Positions 58,801 through 64,000 of a stretch of 64,000 nucleotides of DNA are shown here, one piece after another. The notes under the pieces were generated by a model, which saw only the letters and a list, made by a program, of their open reading frames with translations, was not told the origin of the DNA and searched no databases. The DNA is from Cheilinus undulatus (taxonomy: Eukaryota > Chordata > Actinopteri > Labriformes > Labridae). Every line of letters begins with the position of its first letter. The stretch's first letter is position 1. The stretch is taken from positions 29,788,196-29,852,195 of the forward strand of contig NC_054873.1 of the NCBI RefSeq assembly GCF_018320785.1. Direction: 5' to 3'. Made by a program: the position numbers and the translations under genes.

Positions 58801-59096
58801 TGTGCGCGCAATCTTCATACCTGCTTTTCCAAACACTCCTTGGCTGACAGTGAAGGTTTCGGTGAAGGCGCTCTGTCGCATATGCATCCCTCCAACAGGT
58901 ATAATCCCGCGGGTCGAGAGCTGGATTCGTTCTCAAAATAAAAGAGCATATTCTGTAACAAAGCGAACCACTTTGTGTGCCATTTTGTGTTGTCTGAGCT
59001 CTTTTTGCTCAAGCATCCTCGTCTTGTACCATCCTTTTTCGCCAAAAGCCCTAGGTAGGTGACATGACCATCATTAAGTCGTATTCCCTTCTGCAT
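31969..59096 (-). CDS. rasgrf1: RASGRF1, Ras/Rac guanine-nucleotide exchange factor (complete CDS)
   Basis: Calcium/calmodulin-regulated exchange factor for Ras (CDC25 domain) and Rac (DH domain), mainly neuronal. Exons, minus strand: 59096-58821, 55075-54969, 54718-54571, 52546-52454, 52370-52117, 50300-50221, 50134-49941, 48664-48555, 47179-47061, 46766-46606, 41734-41671, 41455-41313, 41177-41095, 41004-40756, 39197-38827, 38732-38613, 37630-37460, 37282-37176, 36709-36597, 36490-36430, 35198-35095, 35004-34920, 34830-34633, 34550-34471, 34377-34260, 34177-34109, 32061-31969. The 3771 nt give 1256 residues (human about 1273), from [12 protein letters not shown] to IEPKVPN-stop. All domains are present and intact. 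Oddities: intron 12 starts with GC (CAG|GCACGT), and a short insert found in the human protein before [11 protein letters not shown] is absent. RASGRF2 is the main alternative, but the N terminus and linker fit RASGRF1 better. Confidence 0.97.
32702..32909. mobile_element. Small MITE in RASGRF1 intron 26
   Basis: Ends TAGGGCTGAAAGATTTTG at the left and (other strand) TAGGGCTGGGCAATGAATCG at the right. The TAGGGCTGGGC start is common among fish MITEs. About 208 bp, non-coding. Confidence 0.55.
33764..33801. repeat. hAT-type terminus fragment
   Basis: GGGCCACAGGTTGGACACCCCTG is the 3' end seen on many fish hAT elements (the complement starts CAGGGGTGTCCAA). A partner left end was not found, so this is a remnant. 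Confidence 0.4.
36430..39197 (-). CDS. rasgrf1: RASGRF1 exons 15-20: linker with PEST-like and phosphosite region
   Basis: Residues about 694-1008. Exon 15 is Ser/Pro/Lys rich ([20 protein letters not shown]) and contains [10 protein letters not shown], a basophilic kinase-type site. Exon 16 is strongly acidic ([20 protein letters not shown]). Exon 17 has [20 protein letters not shown] and KYRRMSLAS, equivalent to the region around the PKA-regulated serine of the mammalian protein. Exon 19 encodes [13 protein letters not shown]. This region is divergent in exons 15-16 and conserved in 17-19. Confidence 0.9.
37846..37859 (+). promoter_or_regulatory. CTCF-like motif in RASGRF1 intron 16
   Basis: CCACTAGGGGGCTC matches the CTCF core CCASYAGRKGGCRS at 13 of 14 positions. 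Confidence 0.35.
38446..38455. promoter_or_regulatory. MEF2 consensus in RASGRF1 intron 16
   Basis: CTATTTATAG fits the palindromic MEF2 consensus YTAWWWWTAR exactly. A single 10-mer is weak evidence for function. Confidence 0.25.
40756..41004 (-). CDS. rasgrf1: RASGRF1 exon 14: Ras exchanger motif (REM)
   Basis: Residues about 611-694, containing [20 protein letters not shown] and [20 protein letters not shown]. This N-terminal RasGEF helper domain stabilises the CDC25 catalytic hairpin. Confidence 0.93.
41095..46766 (-). CDS. rasgrf1: RASGRF1 exons 10-13: second PH domain
   Basis: Residues about 461-611. It follows the DH domain directly, as is usual for DH-PH pairs ([30 protein letters not shown], and the helix ending WTSDISQ). 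Exon 13 begins [15 protein letters not shown]. The 4.9-kb intron 10 (41735-46605) carries a defective Tc1 copy and other repeats. The donor of exon 12 is the non-canonical GC. Confidence 0.92.
43026..43105. repeat. Repeat fragment in RASGRF1 intron 10
   Basis: ACTAGGGATGGGTACCTTTC followed by AATCGATACC and CAGTACCGGTAT resembles the start of a common fish DNA element (TAGGGATGGGTACCG). Its other end was not located; the next kilobase is unassigned. Confidence 0.35.
45246..46470 (+). mobile_element. Second, truncated Tc1/mariner-like element
   Basis: The left end CAGTCCCCTCCAAAAGTATT follows TA at 45244-45245. The inner part of the left TIR (GATCTGATACACC and GGAAATAA-type segments at about 45340-45400) is matched in inverse orientation by 46425-46470. 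The outer roughly 100 bp of the right TIR is missing, so the element is truncated at its 3' end. Confidence 0.8.
45652..46290 (+). pseudogene. Transposase fragment of the second Tc1-like element
   Basis: Only the C-terminal catalytic half remains. Visible pieces are [20 protein letters not shown] with [10 protein letters not shown] (first Asp region), a [15 protein letters not shown] block, a DPKHTAK-like block near 46030-46055 in a shifted frame, and [16 protein letters not shown] sequence near 46095-46130. The stops at 45835 and 46029 and the frame changes leave no functional protein. The DNA-binding N terminus is deleted. Confidence 0.8.
46815..46845. repeat. (AT)n microsatellite
   Basis: About 15 uninterrupted AT units in RASGRF1 intron 9, 49 bp upstream of exon 10 in the gene's reading direction. 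Confidence 0.95.
47061..54718 (-). CDS. rasgrf1: RASGRF1 exons 3-9: coiled coil, IQ motif and DH (RhoGEF) domain
   Basis: Exon 3 encodes the coiled coil ([20 protein letters not shown], residues about 150-175). Exon 5 opens with the calmodulin-binding IQ motif [15 protein letters not shown] (residues about 209-223). The DH domain runs from about residue 240 ([20 protein letters not shown]) to about 430. It includes CR3-type [18 protein letters not shown] in exon 8. In the mammalian protein this domain exchanges GDP on Rac when Gbeta-gamma and Src signals are present. Confidence 0.92.
50646..50712. repeat. A-rich (A)nC simple repeat
   Basis: AAAAACAAAACAAA-type low complexity in RASGRF1 intron 5. 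It may be the tail of a minus-inserted retroposon. Confidence 0.9.
50994..51714 (+). repeat. Two further copies of the CTCCGCC dispersed repeat around an unrelated block
   Basis: Positions 50994-51060 repeat the first 70 bp of the 22310-22548 element (CTAGAAAAGCACTCGGGGAG...GACCTCCGCCATTAGCCCTA). About 400 bp of other sequence then intervene, and 51470-51714 is a nearly complete copy ending CACATAACCTCCTTGGCGGA with a short (AACG/AAAC)n array at 51650-51680. The middle block may be the internal part of a longer element whose deletion gives the short form. Confidence 0.65.
54969..59096 (-). CDS. rasgrf1: RASGRF1 exons 1-2: N-terminal PH domain
   Basis: Residues 1-128. The PH fold starts at about residue 22 with [20 protein letters not shown] and [12 protein letters not shown], and finishes in exon 2 with the C-terminal helix [15 protein letters not shown]. 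Exon 1 includes the ATG at 59096. The intervening 3.7-kb intron is the second longest of the gene. Confidence 0.93.
55202..55429 (-). other. Unexplained 76-codon ORF just upstream of RASGRF1 exon 2
   Basis: The open frame on the gene's strand reads [20 protein letters not shown] and [20 protein letters not shown]. It ends before a CA-rich stretch, 126 bp ahead of exon 2. The composition is less AT-rich than the surrounding intron. I recognise no domain, and the acceptor/donor signals at its edges are poor. It may be a conserved element, a cryptic exon or chance. Confidence 0.2.
55471..55515. repeat. (TTA)n microsatellite
   Basis: Imperfect GTTATTATTATT array with one CATTATTATT interruption, in RASGRF1 intron 1. 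Confidence 0.9.
55560..58787. other. RASGRF1 intron 1, remainder
   Basis: Mostly unique AT-rich sequence with no exon supported on either strand. A short AT-rich palindrome with TTGATTTGCCAAGG lies near 55905-55935. The block 58520-58640 (many TAAT/ATTA cores) has the look of a conserved non-coding element but cannot be tested here. Confidence 0.35.
58788..58809. repeat. Alternating purine-pyrimidine (GC/GT)n run
   Basis: GCGCGCGCGTGTGTGCGCGC, a Z-DNA-prone run 12 bp inside intron 1 from the exon 1 donor of RASGRF1. Confidence 0.9.
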
Positions 59097-59545
59097 TTTG
59101 ATGAGGAGACTTCAGCTGCGCAAGGTGGATCGCTTGTTACATCCTTGTTAAAGGCGCTCCAGAGAAAAATCAAATCAAGAAAGACGAGATGTTCAGAATG
59201 CGGACCACTGGCTGCAGGCTCGTCCACTCTGCCCGACGCATTCACCGTGTTGGCATTTAGGTAAAAAGAGAGGAACAAAACGAGCAGCACAAGTCCAGCA
59301 TCCTTAAATCTTTTGTCATACTCCGAGCGCTTTTATGGGCGACATCTTCCGATTGTGCGTAATAAAAAAACAAGAGCGGAAAGGGAAGGTTAAAAGAAAA
59401 AAAACAAAGGAGGAAAAAAAACAATCTAAACAACGCAAGATGAGAGGGGAAGGGGTTCGAGGCTTGTCCCTTTCTCACTTGAAATCTCCAGAAACCAGCA
59501 GGCTCGGTGCTGAGCTAGGCACTGCTGAGTGAAGTCACATGACGC
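59097..59545 (-). promoter_or_regulatory. RASGRF1 5' UTR and promoter region
   Basis: Upstream of the ATG are CpG-containing sequence (59125-59250, 59315-59360), a purine-rich run (59370-59450 on the plus strand) and a perfect E-box/M-box palindrome GTCACATGAC at 59534-59543 followed by GCATGC. No TATA box was identified. The transcription start is not defined. Confidence 0.4.
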
Positions 59546-62500
59546 ATGCTTGGGAAAGCAGGACCTTGGACAGAGACGTTTCTACAAGATGCCGCATAAG
59601 TTGAGTTTCCACTCAGTCAGGAGCGATAAAAGGTGGTGTAAAAGAAGAAGAGATGGGATGACAGACCTTCAAAATCCACTTTTAAAAGAAGACAAGCAAC
59701 TAGGCGAACAGATGTTTATTTCTCCATGACAAATTTTCCTTCTGTTCTTTCTCGCACAGTTTTCACTTTGCATTTGGAGTCTATCTTAAAAGAAGAACCC
59801 AGGCTTTTGTAAAACTGTTTTCATTGAAAAGCAACCTCTCAAATACAGTTATCTAAAGTTTCGGAGTTACATGCAACATTATTAATATGTTCAATGGCCA
59901 ACAGAAGTTATCTTTGGTGAGATGTAGCTTCCAGATCAAATGTTTGGTCTTAAAACTTAAACAAAAACTTTACACATTTCTTAGCTAAAAAGCTCATGTG
60001 TGTGTGCCTGGGGTTTACTTCCCATCTGTTTCAGAACTGTCTGTCTCTCCCACCATGAGCTCAAATTAATGGGATTTATAATTATTATTTTTTATTTGAA
60101 ATCCAAAGGCCATTTTCATATGATTGCAGAGTTCACACAGGTGTAACACTGAAAAGTGCTGCATTCTCTCTGAGAGCTCCAGTAAGGCATGACAGTGAAA
60201 AGAGTGAAAACAAAACCAGAGCAACTGAACTCAGCCGTTATGTATTTTAGTTAAGGCTTTTGTCATTAATGCATGGTGCCACCGTCATCAATTAAGGTCC
60301 ATAACTAGTACATTAATCTTTTAAATATCTCATTAATCGTATGCTTTATTAGCTTCATTTTGGCTTTTAATAAAAATGTTGGAATTTGGAAATGCAAGAG
60401 AAGTGGGAGATTAATACCACAATTAACTACAGAAAGTGTGAGATTAATTGTGATTTTGAAAATTGTTTGACAGCCCAAATTTTTAAACTTGCACCAAACT
60501 TGCAAGTCCATTTGTTTTTATAACATGAAAAAGTGTTTTCACTGAATGATCCATAAAAACAACCAGATTTTTCAACAGAAGAGGAGTCAGATTAAGGTGG
60601 TCATGGCCCCCCTGGCTATCATTTTTGTGGGGCCCAACTTATTCGTCATGTTTCACCAAGAAAGGTAACCTTGTGTAAAATCATGCAACGTATATAACAT
60701 GTCAGCATACTCTCAGGGCAATATGGGCGTTACATAACTAATAAGGAGGGCTTTAGTATAAAAACAATGTTACTGGGAAACATTTTAAATGCAGGTTTTA
60801 GTATTCATATTTTGTCTGCTGACATTCTGTCACGGTAAGAGTGATGATTCTATCTGAAAGCAGAACATGGGCACAGAAGAAGACAGTTGCTGAAATTGCT
60901 TATGGAGCTAAAAGAGGGTCATTGTCACTTGCCCTGCCCTGACTTGGGGTGCAGGGTTTGCACCCCCTCACCCTTAAACTGCACTGCAAACAGACACCTA
61001 TGATTGAAAGACCCACATAAGAATCTTCATATATTGCATGCTGCTAGCTGAGGCATGCCATGTATGAAAGTGGCAAGGCAGGTACAAAGCCCACAGAAAT
61101 CTCATCGCCAGACTAAGGGGAAATTCCTGTGTGGCAAACATAGGCTTAATATTGCTGGTGGTGCTCAAGCTACGACCACCGGTTTGGGCCATGGGCCTGG
61201 CACAGGCCCAAACGAAGGCCATCAGCAGGCTGTAGCAGTGCAGGGCAAAGACTGACACGGCAACATGTGAACCTGAACTGACAAAAGGCCAGCTGCTGAT
61301 TTGGTAGGCTAATTGTGGTCCATTATCTCTAACCAATCGGATGCTAATTAAAAAAAATCGTGTTTCACATGGACAGTATGGCTCAATAGCGTTATTTCCC
61401 TCTGAAATAACTTTACATTATGTATTATGTGGCCAGTCCAGGGGCCCTTGTATAGGTGGGACCCCTCAGCAGTGGCCCTGTTAAGCCTATGCGTAAATCA
61501 AGGCCAGAGTATAACAGTATGTTTGAAGATAATGTGAACTACAGTATGCATTGTATTCGCATGCACCATTATGGTTCTTCGACTTGCTGTTGTGCATGGC
61601 TGCTGCTCTGTTTTTAAGAGTGCAGAATATAGGGAGGAGTGTTGAATGAGCGATGCAGTCAGTTAAGCAATCCCCCTCTCTGGGAAGAATTTTGGTGCAA
61701 ACACAACACACCTGAGGTGGATCTTTTTGTTTCATACTCCTCTAATCAGTCCTTCTCCCTCTTCTTGGTACAGAAAGCCAGCTCACTGGGATAGGACTGG
61801 GATGTTAACCCATGGTCTGGTGGTCTCTTACATACCATCCCACACTTTTCATTAATACCCTTGACAGGGAGGCAGCCTGACTCCTGCTGGTTATGCCAAA
61901 CTGTCTTGGAAGGCCCTGTTTTCTAGTAGTGCACAGGCTTCTGGATGGGGCTCCATGGCACCTGAAGAGACCTTCTGTCATATCTGGGGGTCTAGTCTTG
62001 TATTCATGCCTGGAATGCCTGCAGGCACGCATATTAACCCTGGGGTCATGGACCATCACTAAGACTCAAGTACTCTATGATCAAAACTATTATGACTTTG
62101 AACCCCCAGGTTTTTCCTGTTTAATTGGGTTTCCTCAACCATACTGTGAAAGAAAAAGCGTTACGTAACTACATTTTAACTGGGAATCTGGCTGTGGCAA
62201 TTCTATAGGGACATCTTTTGTGATGGCATTGGCCTATATAGATATACCCTTTGTCATTACTCATATGACTTAAGATACAGGATTCTTGTTCACCATGTCT
62301 GATGGTCATCCAGAACATCTATATCTCACATATCTATAGTTACATGGGCAAATCTTGTTTTGTCACCACTAGTTTTTATGTTTACTACTTCCAAGTTGTT
62401 ATTCCAGACTTACAGAGATCCTTTATTTTATAAAAACTCATGGGTCTGACCCTTTTTTCATACCTTTACATACTGGTTGCTGTTTTTAACCTTTATAAAA

Positions 62501-63349
62501 CAGTGCTAGAGGTTAGTTAGTTAATTAGTTAGAAAGGCTTATAGAAAAAAAAACAACAACTTGGCATTGTGAGCTTATTTGAACCAATCCACGATGTCAT
62601 GTGGGAATTGACGGATTTGTGGGTCTCAGTGGTTACAGAGCAGCACTATAAAACATGCTCCAGCACACGGCCAATATGCCTCTCTAAGCACCCAATTTGT
62701 TTAAAAGGCACAGACTCTAATCTGATGCTGTCAGTCCTCTGGCTACTTCTCAGAGAGGAGATTTATTTATTACTCCATCTCCATTGTGATCTGTGCTCTC
62801 TCTGATCTATCCTGCCATAAATCCCTGCAGGCTTTGCAGCGTCTTCCCCTACAGTGCTCCAGATTTCTTTTAATTAGTCACTCACTAGTCGGATATTAAC
62901 CAAATATTTAACAAAACAATGCTGGCAAGAGGGAAATACTGTCTTGTTTTGTAACACTGATCACACAGTGGCTGTTTGTGCTACAGCTGGTAATAAATAC
63001 TGCCTAGTTTGAATAGCTTTGCATGGACACACATGCGAGAGGCTGATAAGACTGTTTTAGTCTGTATGAGACAAGGTGCAACAAAACAGGGCTGTTCAAC
63101 CTTATGTGGGGATCTCCAGTTCATCCTTCTTGGCTGAGAGCAGCAAATATGAAGCTCTTGGCCTGAAAGCAATATTTTCTAGAGATTTTAATGTTTCTTT
63201 GCTGGTGTACTGATGTACATTTTAGATGCACCAATGGTAAAAATCTGGTTAGATGCCTCACATAACAGTTTAGCTGATGGTAGATATCAATACCGTCACT
63301 TCTCTGGGTGTACCTCTTGTACAATGCCATCATTTTCTCTCATGTTTTG
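59546..63349. other. Intergenic DNA upstream of RASGRF1
   Basis: No supported gene on either strand. GC-richer islands at 61050-61260 and 61860-62060 contain short ORFs that match nothing I recognise and may be decayed repeats. Phrases such as CAGGGGCCC near 61440 suggest old DNA-transposon ends. Confidence 0.4.
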
Positions 63350-63590
63350 GTGCCCAGGGGCAGAGCCAGAAGTGTTGGCTCAAACTCAGGAGGGTCCAGT
63401 GGTATACCACAATGTTACAATGTAATTTCCAAAAATCAGTCCAAAACAACATCTGAGACAGGTGTGCATGGCTGTAAGGACCATGACCCAAGGGCCCACA
63501 CCAGACACTGCATGCCGTGGCCAAGATTTGAACACCCCATCTCCCCTAAAGTCAACAAGGATTGAGCTATCCAGCTTATGCTTCCCCATC
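63350..63590 (-). repeat. Possible tRNA-derived SINE
   Basis: On the minus strand, AGCTGGATAGCTCAATCC resembles a tRNA A-box region. GGTGTTCAAATCTTGG, about 35 bp downstream, resembles a B box. The body continues toward 63350. No target-site duplication or tail was identified. Confidence 0.3.
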
Positions 63591-64000
63591 AGGCAAGTTA
63601 CATGTAGTATTTTTACTCAATTCTCAAACTGAGATTTAAAACACTAACAAATCTATACATGAAAACATGATACTGTTTCATCTTTAAAAGCATCCTTTAC
63701 AGCCAGTAACATTTATTTGAAATGCTTTTGTTCTCAAAGTGTACCCATCATCCTAAAACCATAATACTCTGTAATGAAGATCATTTATTTTTACTTCCTC
63801 ACCTAAAAGGGGCAGAAACGGTCTGATGTTTATTTTTACCACTTTACTTAATGTGAATAGGGTATGAATTTAGTGTAAAAGATTTCGATTGGCACCATTC
63901 ATTATAAAGGAGCACACAAAGCAACATGTGGGTTCTAGATTTAGATATTTTTTTTAAAAATAGATAAACTATTGATATCTAATATGCTTTAAGTATTTTC
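63591..64000. other. Right end of window, nothing recognised
   Basis: AT-rich sequence without an ORF or repeat terminus that I can support. Confidence 0.4.

Noticed and set aside
59097..63349. Tandem repeats like those controlling imprinting of mouse Rasgrf1
   Set aside because: No tandem array was seen upstream of this gene, and imprinting is not expected in fish.

Overview
This window is vertebrate nuclear DNA, almost certainly from a ray-finned (teleost) fish. Three intron-rich genes on the minus strand can be rebuilt exon by exon with GT-AG splice sites and a continuous reading frame. They encode proteins close to, but clearly diverged from, their mammalian counterparts. The spaces between and inside them hold typical fish repeats (Tc1/mariner, hAT-like elements, TIR-bearing MITEs, LINE tails). 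The species cannot be named from the sequence alone.

Layout from left to right. (1) 258-9877, minus: BLM, the RecQ-family Bloom helicase. It runs from its ATG to the start of the HRDC domain; the last exons lie off the left edge. (2) 9878-11394: BLM promoter, a complete hAT-like MITE and a dispersed repeat. (3) 11601-15402, minus: a complete cathepsin H gene (CTSH), 12 coding exons, 324 residues. (4) 15403-19640: intergenic, with an exact CTCF-type motif at 17484-17497, an exon-like block at 16649-17006 and a CACTG-ended repeat. (5) 19640-29450, plus: a CpG-bearing promoter-like stretch followed by exon-like blocks with good splice sites. Three blocks are open and phase 0 and look like an unrecognised protein-coding gene. 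They are interspersed with a 1.56-kb MITE and a dead Tc1 element. (6) 29453-59096, minus: RASGRF1, with its 3' UTR and a complete 27-exon coding sequence of 1256 residues. It carries PH, IQ, DH, PH, REM and CDC25 domains. (7) 59097-64000: RASGRF1 5' region and gene-poor upstream DNA.

The three named genes do not form one pathway. BLM works in DNA recombination repair, CTSH in lysosomal proteolysis, and RASGRF1 in calcium- and G-protein-coupled activation of Ras/Rac in neurons. Their neighbourhood is conserved synteny: the human orthologues all lie on 15q25-26, with CTSH and RASGRF1 close together. The candidate plus-strand gene would be convergent with RASGRF1.

Exon boundaries were set by hand from splice consensus and frame. 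The summed coding lengths (975 nt for CTSH, 3771 nt for RASGRF1) are exact multiples of three, which supports the models. UTR ends and repeat family names are much less certain.
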